NCBI GenBank assembly: GCA_964617765.1
Contig: CAZTZY010000005.1
Coordinates: 1-55,839, forward strand
DNA from: CAZTZY01 sp964617765
Lineage (GTDB): Bacteria > Pseudomonadota > Gammaproteobacteria > Pseudomonadales > DT-91
Reading direction: 5' to 3'
DNA length: 55,839 nucleotides
Shown in pieces: positions 15,361-24,434 of this stretch (its first letter is position 1; each line of letters begins with the position of its first letter). A model generated the notes under the pieces. That model ran no database searches. It saw only the letters and a program-made list of their open reading frames with translations, and had not been told where the DNA came from. Made by a program: the position numbers and the translations under genes.

Positions 15361-17190
15361 TTATTCCACGGTTACTGACTTCGCCAGATTGCGGGGCTGA
15401 TCTACATCTGTGCCTTTTAATATCGCCACATGATAGGAAAGCAGCTGCAAAGGTATTGTATAAACTATAGGGGCTAACACTTCGGGTATATGCGGCAAAT
15501 TAATCACTGTTACTCCCGGCGAATTTTCAAAGCCAGCATTAACATCAGCAAATACAAATAATTTGCCTCCCCGGGCTTGTACTTCTTGCAGGTTGGATTT
15601 CAACTTCTCCAGTAACTCATTATTGGGCGCAACTGCAACCACTGGCATATCATCATCAACCAATGCCAATGGGCCGTGTTTCAATTCTCCTGCGGGATAG
15701 GCTTCTGCATGAATGTAGGAAATTTCCTTGAGCTTTAATGCGCCTTCCATTGCGATGGGATACATAATCCCTCTGCCCAGGAAAAGTGCATGTTGTTTAT
15801 CTGCGAAACATTTAAATGTTCTTTCGATTTCCGCATCGAGTTTTAGAGCCTGTTCCACATAAATAGGCAATTGCTGTAATGCCGTCAATATATTTTGCTC
15901 ATCTTCCTTTTTAATGCCATTGCGTTTGGCTAAATACAATGTGAGCATTAATAATGCTGTTAGTTGTGTAGTGAATGCCTTGGTAGATGCAACACCTATT
16001 TCCGGACCCGCTTGTGTTAATAATGCCAGGTCTGATTCGCGTACCAATGAGCTTTGCGCTACGTTACATACCGTTAAAGTGGCAGTGAATCCCAGTGTTT
16101 TTGCAAGCTTCAACGCCGCCAGCGTGTCTGCAGTTTCGCCCGACTGAGATATAGTCACTAATAATGTATGCGGTTGTACGACCACTTTTCTATAACGAAA
16201 TTCGCTGGCAACTTCTACACGGCAGATAATATTCGCATAATTTTCTATCCAGTATTTTGCTACCGTTGCAGCGTGATAACTTGTTCCACAGGCAACGATT
16301 TGTACAGACTGGATATCTTTTAATAATTCTTCTGCTTTTTCGCCAAAAGCTTCATCTAACAGATTATCCTGGCTGATACGCCCAAGTAATGTATTGCGAA
16401 TTACGGTGGGCTGTTCGTAAATTTCTTTCAGCATGAAATGTCGATAACTGCCCTTTTCAGCCGACTCGACGGCGTCATGAATTTTTTCGATGGCACGTTC
16501 AACCTTTTTGCCTTCGTTGTAAATGCTATAGCCATTCGTTGTTATTTCAGCTATATCACCTTCAGCCAAATAGACAAACCGATCAGTAACCTGCCGAAGT
16601 GCCAGTTGATCCGATGCGATAAAATTCTCCTCTATGCCTATTCCAATAACCAATGGACTGCCGCTTCTGGCAACCACTAATTTATTGGGTTCATCCTTGC
16701 AAAGAACCGCTATACCATAAGCACCTTTTAGTAATGGGATAGTCCTGTTAACTGCCTCTAACAACCCTGGTTTTTCGATCAAATGTTTTTCGATCAAATG
16801 AACGATAACTTCTGTATCTGTTTCTGACTGAAATGTGAAGCCTTCTTTTATTAAAGCCTCTTTTAATTCCAGATAGTTTTCAATGATTCCATTATGTACA
16901 AGGACAACATGCTCATTTGAACTGTGAGGGTGTGCGTTCACTTCGGTCGGTTTGCCATGCGTCGCCCAACGCGTATGTGCTATGCCAATATAGCCTTCTA
17001 GGCCCTGTTGTTTTACAGCTTCTTCCAATACTATAACTTTCCCTGCTTTTTTACAGACTTGTATATTTTTATTTTGATCTATAACCGCGACACCTGCAGA
17101 ATCATAGCCTCGGTATTCCAGTCGCTTTAGACCTTCGATAAGAATTTTTTCAACTTTTCGCGTTGATACTGCGCCAACAATTCCACACAT
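15361..17190 (-). CDS. glmS: glutamine-fructose-6-phosphate aminotransferase (isomerizing)
   Basis: Makes glucosamine-6-phosphate from fructose-6-phosphate and glutamine, the first step towards UDP-GlcNAc. The 609 residues start MCGIVGAVS, with the catalytic Cys exposed after Met removal, which is why the ATG at 17190 is preferred over one nine codons upstream inside glmU. The glutaminase domain has HTRWATHG and HNGIIENY. The C-terminal half has two SIS domains with VACGTSYHA, ISQSGETADT and EVASEF. It ends DQPRNLAKSVTVE, the classic GlmS tail. It starts two bases after glmU stops, so glmU-glmS form an operon supplying cell wall precursor. Confidence 0.97.
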   Translation of the reverse strand: MCGIVGAVSTRKVEKILIEGLKRLEYRGYDSAGVAVIDQNKNIQVCKKAGKVIVLEEAVKQQGLEGYIGIAHTRWATHGKPTEVNAHPHSSNEHVVLVHNGIIENYLELKEALIKEGFTFQSETDTEVIVHLIEKHLIEKPGLLEAVNRTIPLLKGAYGIAVLCKDEPNKLVVARSGSPLVIGIGIEENFIASDQLALRQVTDRFVYLAEGDIAEITTNGYSIYNEGKKVERAIEKIHDAVESAEKGSYRHFMLKEIYEQPTVIRNTLLGRISQDNLLDEAFGEKAEELLKDIQSVQIVACGTSYHAATVAKYWIENYANIICRVEVASEFRYRKVVVQPHTLLVTISQSGETADTLAALKLAKTLGFTATLTVCNVAQSSLVRESDLALLTQAGPEIGVASTKAFTTQLTALLMLTLYLAKRNGIKKEDEQNILTALQQLPIYVEQALKLDAEIERTFKCFADKQHALFLGRGIMYPIAMEGALKLKEISYIHAEAYPAGELKHGPLALVDDDMPVVAVAPNNELLEKLKSNLQEVQARGGKLFVFADVNAGFENSPGVTVINLPHIPEVLAPIVYTIPLQLLSYHVAILKGTDVDQPRNLAKSVTVE

Positions 17191-17192
17191 AG

Positions 17193-18566
17193 TTATTTTT
17201 TCTTTGGCCGTTGCCAACCCTGTATATTTTTTTGTTTTGCCCTGGCAATCGCCAAATCGTTTTTTTCAATATCTTTATTAATCGTTGATCCTGCACCAAC
17301 AGTTGCACCGGCTCCCACAGTAACTGGCGCTACTAAAGAGGTGTTAGATCCTATAAATACATTATCTTCAATAACTGTCTGGAACTTGTTCACCCCATCA
17401 TAATTACACGTAATCGTGCCTGCACCTATATTCACATCTTTGCCGATAACGGTATCGCCAATATAGGTTAGGTGATTCACTTTTGAACCTTCGCCAATAT
17501 CCGCCTTTTTTGTTTCTACAAAATTGCCGATTTTTGCGTGTTTCCCCAGTTTTGTACCTGGTCTCAGACGAGCATATGGGCCTATTACACAAGCCTCACC
17601 GATATCGGCTTCTTCAATAATGGTGAATGCTTTTATTTCTACATCATCGCCTATATTAACGGTTTTACCTTGCTCACCTATTACACAGTTAGGTGCAATA
17701 GTTACCCTGTTACCTATAATAACTTTTCCTTCGAATACACAATTTACATCAATACTGACATCGTAACCGATGGCTATTTCTCCGCGAATATCTATTCTCG
17801 CGGGATCAATAAGGGTTACGCCTTGTTGCATCAATTTTTCAGCCTGACGATATTGGTACGCACGCTCTAATGTTGCCAATTGTTTTTTATCATTTACGCC
17901 CTGAACTTCAATCTCATCATCGGTACACAGGCTTTCAATGTTTATTCCATTCGCGACGGCGAGCTTGATGATATCGGTTAAATAATATTCTTTTTGGGCA
18001 TTATCGTTAGTGATTTGCGGCAATAGCCTTCTAAGTTGTGCTGTTTTAATTGCCAATATTCCCGTATTCACTTCATGGATTTTTTTATCTTCGATGCTGG
18101 CATCTTTCTCTTCAACTATGGCTATAATTTTGCATGCTGTATTTCTGATAATCCTGCCATATCCCGTCGGATTCTCTAGCCTGACTGACAGTAATCCGAT
18201 ATTGCTGTCGGTTACTTTCTCAATAAGTACTTCCAGAGTTCTCTTTTGGATTAACGGTACATCACCATAAAGAATTACACATATACCGCCATCAACGACA
18301 TGGGGCAACACTTGTTGGACTGCATGGCCTGTCCCAAGCTGTTGTTCTTGTTCAATCCATTCTATATCGCTATTTTTTATGAAGGTTTTTTTCACATCTT
18401 CTGCGCCATGGCCTATGACAACAAATTGCTTTTTACTGACTTGCTGAGCTGTTTCCACCACATGCAACAATAAAGGTCTGCCCGCCAATGGCTGTAATAC
18501 CTTAGGCAAGGGAGATTTCATGCGACTGCCTTTTCCGGCAGCAAGAATGATGGTATTAATTGTCAC
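17193..18566 (-). CDS. glmU: bifunctional GlmU (glucosamine-1-phosphate acetyltransferase / UDP-GlcNAc pyrophosphorylase)
   Basis: Catalyses the last two steps to UDP-GlcNAc. The N-terminal uridyltransferase domain has LAAGKGSRMKSPLPKVLQPL (residues ~8-27) and YGDVPLI. The C-terminal left-handed beta helix shows hexapeptide repeats (IGxxVxI pattern) from about residue 250, with GPYARLRPGTKLG, HLTYIGD and NYDGVNK, the acetyl-CoA binding part. At 457 residues it is full length. It lies between the ATP synthase operon terminator and glmS, as in Pseudomonas relatives. Confidence 0.97.
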   Translation of the reverse strand: MTINTIILAAGKGSRMKSPLPKVLQPLAGRPLLLHVVETAQQVSKKQFVVIGHGAEDVKKTFIKNSDIEWIEQEQQLGTGHAVQQVLPHVVDGGICVILYGDVPLIQKRTLEVLIEKVTDSNIGLLSVRLENPTGYGRIIRNTACKIIAIVEEKDASIEDKKIHEVNTGILAIKTAQLRRLLPQITNDNAQKEYYLTDIIKLAVANGINIESLCTDDEIEVQGVNDKKQLATLERAYQYRQAEKLMQQGVTLIDPARIDIRGEIAIGYDVSIDVNCVFEGKVIIGNRVTIAPNCVIGEQGKTVNIGDDVEIKAFTIIEEADIGEACVIGPYARLRPGTKLGKHAKIGNFVETKKADIGEGSKVNHLTYIGDTVIGKDVNIGAGTITCNYDGVNKFQTVIEDNVFIGSNTSLVAPVTVGAGATVGAGSTINKDIEKNDLAIARAKQKNIQGWQRPKKK

Positions 18567-18620
18567 AGTTTCTTTTCTTTTTAATTTATCTTGATGGAAT
18601 TAATAGTATTACTCAGAAAC

Positions 18621-18652
18621 AAAAAAGGGTAGCTAAGTTGCTACCCTTTTTC
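18621..18652 (-). terminator. rho-independent terminator of the ATP synthase operon
   Basis: GGGTAGC-TAAGTT-GCTACCC flanked by A6 and T6 gives a strong hairpin with a U-tract when read on the minus strand directly after atpC. It separates the atp operon from glmU. Confidence 0.88.
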
Positions 18653-18668
18653 TTAAACATCCAGAACT

Positions 18669-19094
18669 CTATGAACCAAACTTTTTACGTATTTGCTGAA
18701 TTGTACGTAATTGTGCTACGGATTCTGCTAATTGAATAGCTGCAGCTGAATAATCAAACTCGCCCGCCTGATTAGTCATTGCATGCAGTGCAGCCTCTTG
18801 GGCTTCTTTTGCTGCCGCCTCATCAATATCATCAGCTCTTAATACGGCATCGGCAAGAATAGTTACCGCGTTGGGTTGAACCTCCAGATATCCGCCGGAT
18901 ACATAGAAAACCTCTTCCTCGCCACCTTGTTTTACTATTCTTACCGGGCCTGGCACCAATCCTGTTAATAGCGGCGCATGGCCATAAACTATGCCCAGAT
19001 CGCCTAAACTTCCGGCTGCCACTACCATCTCAACCAATCCACTAAAAATTGATTTCTCGGCACTAACAACTTCACATTGAACAGTCATAGCCAT
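18669..19094 (-). CDS. atpC: F1Fo ATP synthase subunit epsilon
   Basis: Central-stalk subunit that couples and inhibits the F1 motor. The 141 residues start MAMTVQCEVVSAEKSIFSG, like E. coli AtpC, with the conserved GDLGIVYGHAPLLTGLVPG, followed by the beta sandwich and a two-helix C-terminal domain. The first ATG is kept because E. coli AtpC also begins MAMT, although the second ATG has the better spacing to AGGTGA. It is last in the operon. Confidence 0.96.
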   Translation of the reverse strand: MAMTVQCEVVSAEKSIFSGLVEMVVAAGSLGDLGIVYGHAPLLTGLVPGPVRIVKQGGEEEVFYVSGGYLEVQPNAVTILADAVLRADDIDEAAAKEAQEAALHAMTNQAGEFDYSAAAIQLAESVAQLRTIQQIRKKFGS

Positions 19095-19116
19095 TTCACC
19101 TAACCTCTTTTATCAA

Positions 19117-20526
19117 CTAGGCGCTTTTTTCCAAGCTTTTCGCTTTTGCGACTACTTCTTCTATTGAACCTACCATATAGAATGCTTGTTCTGGCAGATG
19201 ATCGTATTGACCACTCAATAGTCCTTTAAAGCCTGCAATGGTATCTTGCAGTTTTACATATTTACCATCTTGTCCGGTAAAGACTTTAGCTACGTTGAAA
19301 GGTTGAGACAAGAAACGTTCAATTTTACGAGCACGTTGTACTACCAGTTTATCTTCTTCTGAAAGCTCATCCATACCTAAAATGGCAATGATGTCTTTCA
19401 ATTCTTTATAACGCTGTAGTACACCCTGTACACCACGAGCCACTTCATAATGCTCAACACCAATGATCAATGGATCCAGTTGGCGAGAAGTACTGTCTAA
19501 TGGATCAACCGCAGGGTAGATGCCTTTTGACGCGATATCGCGTGAAAGTACCACTGTACTATCCAAATGCGCGAATGTTGTTGCCGGCGATGGATCTGTT
19601 AAGTCATCCGCAGGAACATATACCGCCTGAATAGATGTAATAGAACCTGTTTTTGTAGACGTAATTCGCTCTTGCAATACTCCCATCTCTTCTGCCAAGG
19701 TTGGCTGATAGCCGACCGCTGAAGGCATACGGCCCAATAATGCCGAAACTTCAGTACCTGCCAGTGTATAACGATAGATATTATCAACGAACAACAAAAC
19801 GTCTTTACCTTCATCACGGAATTTTTCAGCCATGGTCAAACCGGTTAATGCTACACGCAAACGGTTTCCTGGTGGCTCGTTCATCTGGCCATATACCATC
19901 GCCACTTTTGATTCACTAAATTTTTCGATATTTACAACACCTGCGTCCTGCATTTCATGGTAGAAGTCATTCCCTTCACGAGTACGCTCTCCTACGCCCG
20001 CAAATACTGACAAGCCTGAATGTTCTGTCGCTATGTTGTTAATCAATTCCATCATGTTTACAGTTTTACCAACACCGGCACCACCGAACAGACCAACCTT
20101 ACCGCCTTTTGCAAATGGACATACGAGATCGATAACTTTAATGCCTGTTTCAAGTAATTCTTCTGATGCCGCCAATTGGTCATACGCTGGGGCTTTAGCA
20201 TGAATTGAGCGACGCTCTTTTTCATTGATTGGCCCAAGCTCATCAATCGGGTTACCTAACACATCCATAATGCGTCCCAATGTTTCAATGCCTACAGGCA
20301 CTTGAATCGGCTTCTTTGTATTGGCTACAGCTGCCCCGCGGCGTAACCCTTCGGATGATCCCATGGCAATCGTACGAACAACACCGTCACCCAGCTGCTG
20401 CTGAACTTCTAATGTTAAATTCGTTTCTGTGACTGTTAAGGCATCATAAACCTGTGGTACTGCATCGCGAGGAAATTCCACATCGATAACCGCACCTATA
20501 ATCTGTACGACACGTCCGCTACTCAT
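19117..20526 (-). CDS. atpD: F1Fo ATP synthase subunit beta
   Basis: Catalytic subunit of F1. Of 469 residues, the P-loop GGAGVGKTVNMMELI lies near residue 157. VGERTREGNDFY holds the catalytic Glu region, and LLFVDNIYRYTLAGTEVSALLG and ADDLTDPSPATTFAHLDST are near-invariant. Nothing is missing. It follows atpG after a 64-base spacer that contains a perfect DnaA-box sequence. Confidence 0.98.
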   Translation of the reverse strand: MSSGRVVQIIGAVIDVEFPRDAVPQVYDALTVTETNLTLEVQQQLGDGVVRTIAMGSSEGLRRGAAVANTKKPIQVPVGIETLGRIMDVLGNPIDELGPINEKERRSIHAKAPAYDQLAASEELLETGIKVIDLVCPFAKGGKVGLFGGAGVGKTVNMMELINNIATEHSGLSVFAGVGERTREGNDFYHEMQDAGVVNIEKFSESKVAMVYGQMNEPPGNRLRVALTGLTMAEKFRDEGKDVLLFVDNIYRYTLAGTEVSALLGRMPSAVGYQPTLAEEMGVLQERITSTKTGSITSIQAVYVPADDLTDPSPATTFAHLDSTVVLSRDIASKGIYPAVDPLDSTSRQLDPLIIGVEHYEVARGVQGVLQRYKELKDIIAILGMDELSEEDKLVVQRARKIERFLSQPFNVAKVFTGQDGKYVKLQDTIAGFKGLLSGQYDHLPEQAFYMVGSIEEVVAKAKSLEKSA

Positions 20527-20572
20527 TTCCGGTTCCCCTTAAAATTTAAACTTTTTCGCAGATAATTTTATT

Positions 20573-20581
20573 TTATCCACA
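20573..20581 (+). promoter_or_regulatory. isolated DnaA-box sequence in the atpG-atpD spacer
   Basis: TTATCCACA, a perfect match to the DnaA box, lies in the 64-base spacer between atpG and atpD, 14 kb from the presumed origin. A single 9-mer can arise by chance. Binding here is only a possibility. Confidence 0.3.
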
Positions 20582-20590
20582 TGAATTCTG

Positions 20591-21448
20591 TTAAACGGCG
20601 GCTGCGCCACCTACGATCTCAGAAATTTCCTGAGTAATCGCTGCCTGTCTTGCCCTGTTATAAATCATTTGCAGGTTATCTATAATTTCACCCGCATTTT
20701 CTGTCGCATTCTTCATTGCCAGCATACGTGCTGCCTGCTCACAAGCGCCATTTTCAACCACAGCCTGATAGACTTGCGATTCAATAAATCTTAACAACAA
20801 TCCATCCAGTAATTCTTTTGCATCTGGCTCGTACAAATAATCCCACCGATGTTTTTTTGCAGACTCTTCGGGTAATAGTGGCAATAGTTGCCTAACCGTC
20901 GGCGCCTGGGTCATTGTGTTTACATAGTCATTGCTTACTATAACCAGTTTATCTATCTTTCCTTCTGTAAATGCATCTAACACTACTTTAACAGCACCAA
21001 TCAAATCCGATATTGCCGGTTCTTCGCCAAGATCTCTTACTGTTGCCATTATTTTAGCGCCAAAACTTCCAAAAAACGCAGCCGCCTTCGCGCCAACAGT
21101 ACAAATCTCTACTCCAACACCTTGTTTTTCATACTCTTGCATCGCTCTAACAGTTTGTTTAAATACATTCGTATTCAAACCACCGCAAAGACCTCTATCC
21201 GATGAGATGACAATAAAGCCGACTCGTTTAACTTCACGCTCAATCATATACGCATGTTTATATTCAGGCGTCGAATTGGCTATATGGCCAATTACCGAGC
21301 GAATGCGCTGTGCATAGGGTTTTCCAACCTGCATGCGTTGCTGCGCTTTACGCATTTTACTGGCAGCAACCATTTCCATTGCTGCAGTTATTTTTTGCGT
21401 GCTTTTTATACTCGTTATTTGTGTGCGTATCTCTTTGGCGCCAGCCAT
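20591..21448 (-). CDS. atpG: F1Fo ATP synthase subunit gamma
   Basis: Rotor shaft of F1. The 285 residues begin MAGAKEIRTQITSIKSTQKIT, the conserved N-terminal helix. SSDRGLCGGLNTNVFK near residue 78 and the C-terminal AMKNATENAGEIIDNLQ and ARQAAITQEISEIVGGAAA complete the coiled-coil shaft. Length and ends are normal. It lies between atpA and atpD. Confidence 0.97.
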   Translation of the reverse strand: MAGAKEIRTQITSIKSTQKITAAMEMVAASKMRKAQQRMQVGKPYAQRIRSVIGHIANSTPEYKHAYMIEREVKRVGFIVISSDRGLCGGLNTNVFKQTVRAMQEYEKQGVGVEICTVGAKAAAFFGSFGAKIMATVRDLGEEPAISDLIGAVKVVLDAFTEGKIDKLVIVSNDYVNTMTQAPTVRQLLPLLPEESAKKHRWDYLYEPDAKELLDGLLLRFIESQVYQAVVENGACEQAARMLAMKNATENAGEIIDNLQMIYNRARQAAITQEISEIVGGAAAV

Positions 21449-21530
21449 ATTTCAATCCTCTTGCTTTCACTCACGACCCTAACGGCACATGACTAAAAGA
21501 TAAAGGAGAGCCCAGGGCTCCCCTCTATAA

Positions 21531-23075
21531 TTACCAGGTTTGTGTTGCCTTAAACTTCTCAATGCCCGACTTGAAAGTAGCTTCTATTTCGTTATTCCAG
21601 TCGCCTGTTTTCACGATATTATTCATTACTGCACCATGTTCAGATGCCATATAAGATAAAAGAGCCGCTTCAAAATCTAACACTTTATTCACTTCGATAT
21701 CTTTCAAATAACCTTCATTGGCTGCATATAACATTAAACCCATTTGCGCGATACTGCGTGGGGCATACTGCTTTTGCTTCATCAGCTCGGTTACGCGCTC
21801 ACCATGATTTAACTGTGCTTTTGTTGCCTCATCAAGATCGGAAGCAAACTGAGAAAACGCTGCTAGTTCACGATATTGGGCTAATGCTGTACGAATACCA
21901 CCGGACAACTTTTTGATGATTTTCGTTTGTGCTGCACCACCTACCCTTGATACCGAAACACCGGCATTCATCGCTGGACGCACGCCAGCGTTAAACATGC
22001 TGGCTTCAAGGAAGATCTGGCCGTCAGTAATCGAAATTACGTTAGTTGGCACGAATGCAGATACGTCACCCGCTTGAGTTTCAATCATTGGCAATGCCGT
22101 TAGTGAGCCCGTTTGACCCTTAACTTCGCCATTGGTGAACTTTTCTACATATTCTTCAGATACACGTGAAGCACGCTCAAGCAAACGAGAATGCAAATAG
22201 AATACGTCTCCTGGATAAGCCTCGCGTCCTGGTGGACGACGTAACAACAGGGATATTTGACGATATGCCCATGCCTGTTTTGTTAAATCATCATAAATGA
22301 TCAACGCATCTTGACCACGATCACGATAATATTCACCCATTGTACAACCAGCAAAGGCCGCCAGAAATTGCATTGATGCTGGGTCGGCAGCTGTTGCAGC
22401 TACAACTATGGTATGTGCCATTGCGCCATGCTCTTCGAGCTTACGAACTACAGAGGCTACAGAAGAAGCTTTTTGTCCAATCGCCACATAAATACATTTA
22501 ATGCCAGAATCTTTTTGATTGATGATGGCATCAATAGCTATTGCTGTTTTACCAATCTGGCGATCGCCGATGATCAATTCACGCTGGCCGCGACCAATTG
22601 GAACCATTGCATCAATTGCTTTCAAACCGATTTGTACTGGCTGATCAACTGACTTACGCCATACAACACCAGGAGCTACTTTTTCGATCGCATCTGTCAA
22701 TTTGGCATTAACCGGACCTTTACCGTCAATCGGGTTTCCCAGTGCGTCAACAACGCGCCCCTGTAACTCGGGACCAACTGGCACTTCAAGAATTCTTCCT
22801 GTACAGCGACACTTTTGACCTTCCTGCAAGCTCAGGTAACCGCCTAAAACGATAGCGCCTACCGAGTCACGCTCAAGGTTCAGCGCCATTCCATAAACAC
22901 CGCCTTCGAATTCGATCATTTCGCCATACATTACATCGGCAAGACCATGAATACGAACGATACCGTCTGTAACAGAAACGATAGTTCCTTCATTTTGGGC
23001 TTCGCTTTTCACATCAAGGTTTTCGATGCGTTTTTTAATTATTTCACTTATTTCTGATGGGTTTAGTTGTTGCAT
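21531..23075 (-). CDS. atpA: F1Fo ATP synthase subunit alpha
   Basis: Non-catalytic nucleotide-binding subunit of F1. The 514 residues carry the P-loop GDRQIGKTAIAIDAI near residue 170, and later LIIYDDLTKQAWAYRQISLLL and GREAYPGDVFYLHSRLLER. The signature PAMNAGVSVSRVGGAAQ is present. It is an intact member of the operon, 17 bases after atpH. Confidence 0.98.
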   Translation of the reverse strand: MQQLNPSEISEIIKKRIENLDVKSEAQNEGTIVSVTDGIVRIHGLADVMYGEMIEFEGGVYGMALNLERDSVGAIVLGGYLSLQEGQKCRCTGRILEVPVGPELQGRVVDALGNPIDGKGPVNAKLTDAIEKVAPGVVWRKSVDQPVQIGLKAIDAMVPIGRGQRELIIGDRQIGKTAIAIDAIINQKDSGIKCIYVAIGQKASSVASVVRKLEEHGAMAHTIVVAATAADPASMQFLAAFAGCTMGEYYRDRGQDALIIYDDLTKQAWAYRQISLLLRRPPGREAYPGDVFYLHSRLLERASRVSEEYVEKFTNGEVKGQTGSLTALPMIETQAGDVSAFVPTNVISITDGQIFLEASMFNAGVRPAMNAGVSVSRVGGAAQTKIIKKLSGGIRTALAQYRELAAFSQFASDLDEATKAQLNHGERVTELMKQKQYAPRSIAQMGLMLYAANEGYLKDIEVNKVLDFEAALLSYMASEHGAVMNNIVKTGDWNNEIEATFKSGIEKFKATQTW

Positions 23076-23092
23076 AATGTATCCCTCAAACT

Positions 23093-23629
23093 CTAGGAGT
23101 TCATCGCTTCTGCGAGTTTGGTTAACCGGCCACGTATTGAGCCATCGATTATCATATCACCGGCACGAATAACAATGCCGCCTATGAGACTTTTATCAAC
23201 GGAAGTTTTAACTTTTACTTCGCAGTTGAGTTTTTTTGCTAACGATTTTGCTAATTTTTCTTCTGAAGCCGAATCAAGCGGAAATGCACTTGTCACATCA
23301 ACATCAACTGTTTTTTCAACTTCCGCTTTGAAAGCTATGAAGAGTTCTGCTATTTCAGATAACAGTATCAATCGTTTATTTTCAGCTAACGCCTTAACAA
23401 AATTTTGTACCTTCACATCAATGTCTTGCCCGCAAATATCAATAATGACCTGTGCTTGCTGCTTTGATGTGAGCGATGGTGTTTGCAAAGCTTTCAGTAC
23501 AACATCCACCTTGGCAACCTGTGCTAACAACTGCAACATGGCGGCCCAATTTGCTAAATCCTTATTAGCATACGCATACTCAAAAGCGGCTTTTGCATAA
23601 GGTCTGGCAAGTGTATTTAATTCAGCCAT
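23093..23629 (-). CDS. atpH: F1Fo ATP synthase subunit delta
   Basis: Peripheral-stalk cap linking F1 to subunit b. The 178 residues begin MAELNTLARPYAKAAFEYA, the typical OSCP/delta start. The C-terminal part VKVKTSVDKSLIGGIVIRAGDMIIDGSIRGRL holds the conserved 'GGivirvGd.viDgSvrg.L' pattern. It starts eight bases after atpF ends. Confidence 0.96.
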   Translation of the reverse strand: MAELNTLARPYAKAAFEYAYANKDLANWAAMLQLLAQVAKVDVVLKALQTPSLTSKQQAQVIIDICGQDIDVKVQNFVKALAENKRLILLSEIAELFIAFKAEVEKTVDVDVTSAFPLDSASEEKLAKSLAKKLNCEVKVKTSVDKSLIGGIVIRAGDMIIDGSIRGRLTKLAEAMNS

Positions 23630-23637
23630 ATTAACCC

Positions 23638-24108
23638 CTAAAGCTCAGCGGCTAAATTGTTCAAAATGGCCTGATGGGCATTGGCATCAATTGAAGAACC
23701 AAGAACTTTTTCTGCTCCTATAAGTGCCAATGCAGCTACTTGTGATCGCAATTGTTCTTTTGCACGGTTAACTTCTTTTTCAACTTCAGCCTGAGCTGCC
23801 GCTTTAATTCGCTCGCCTTCTATCCGCGCCTGATCCTTGGATTCTTCTACCACCTGGCTAGCACGCTTGTTGGCTTGTTCAATGATAGCTGCAGCCTCAA
23901 GCTTGGCTTTATGCAATTTTGCAATCGCTTCTTCTTGAGCCAACTCTCTATCCCGCCCCGCACGATCTGCTGCTTCCAAACCATCCGCAATCAACTTCTG
24001 ACGTTCAGCCATAGCATTAGTTATGGCAGGCCATACAAACTTCATGCAAAAAAGCACGAAGAATATAAACGATATCGATTGACCGATTAGTGTAAGATTA
24101 ATATTCAC
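23638..24108 (-). CDS. atpF: F1Fo ATP synthase subunit b
   Basis: Peripheral stalk subunit: one N-terminal membrane helix (about residues 5-26, FIFFVLFCMKFVWPAI), then a long charged coiled coil (residues 30-135) that dimerises. The 156 residues match the E. coli-type single b subunit; there is no b/b' duplication. It lies between atpE and atpH. Confidence 0.96.
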   Translation of the reverse strand: MNINLTLIGQSISFIFFVLFCMKFVWPAITNAMAERQKLIADGLEAADRAGRDRELAQEEAIAKLHKAKLEAAAIIEQANKRASQVVEESKDQARIEGERIKAAAQAEVEKEVNRAKEQLRSQVAALALIGAEKVLGSSIDANAHQAILNNLAAEL

Positions 24109-24158
24109 GTAAACACCTCATTTTTGGCTTTTGTTGGATACTATTCCAGCAGAAAGTT

Positions 24159-24398
24159 TTATTGAGGAATGTTAGGAACAATAACAAACAGAACATACAT
24201 ACCGATACCAACACCAATCATTGGAACCGCATCCAACAAACCAGCGATAAGGAACATTTTTCCTTGTAACATCGGCGCCAATTCTGGTTGACGTGCTGAG
24301 CCTTCGAGAAGTTTTCCGCCCAACAAGCCGAAACCAACTGCTGTGCCTAAGGCACCCAAGCCGATCAACAAAGAACATGCGATTAAAGCTAGACCCAT
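24159..24398 (-). CDS. atpE: F1Fo ATP synthase subunit c
   Basis: Proteolipid that forms the rotor ring. The 79 residues form two membrane helices joined by the polar loop EGSARQPEL. The ion-binding Asp is at residue 56 in LLDAVPMI. Helix 1 lacks the Gln/Ser pattern of sodium-binding rings, so this is a proton-type subunit. GGGAGAAA precedes the ATG. Confidence 0.97.
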   Translation of the reverse strand: MGLALIACSLLIGLGALGTAVGFGLLGGKLLEGSARQPELAPMLQGKMFLIAGLLDAVPMIGVGIGMYVLFVIVPNIPQ

Positions 24399-24434
24399 TT
24401 TATTTCTCCCAAGAGTTTTAAGTTTAAAATTGTT

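Noticed and set aside
23118..23600. 160-codon plus-strand open frame opposite atpH
   Set aside because: Antisense to an intact ATP synthase delta gene. Low-complexity Ser/Thr/Ala composition and no ribosome-binding site.
24159..24398. Sodium-type ATP synthase ring
   Set aside because: Subunit c lacks the Gln in helix 1 and the Glu-Ser/Thr pattern of Na+-binding rings. It has the ordinary proton-type Asp.
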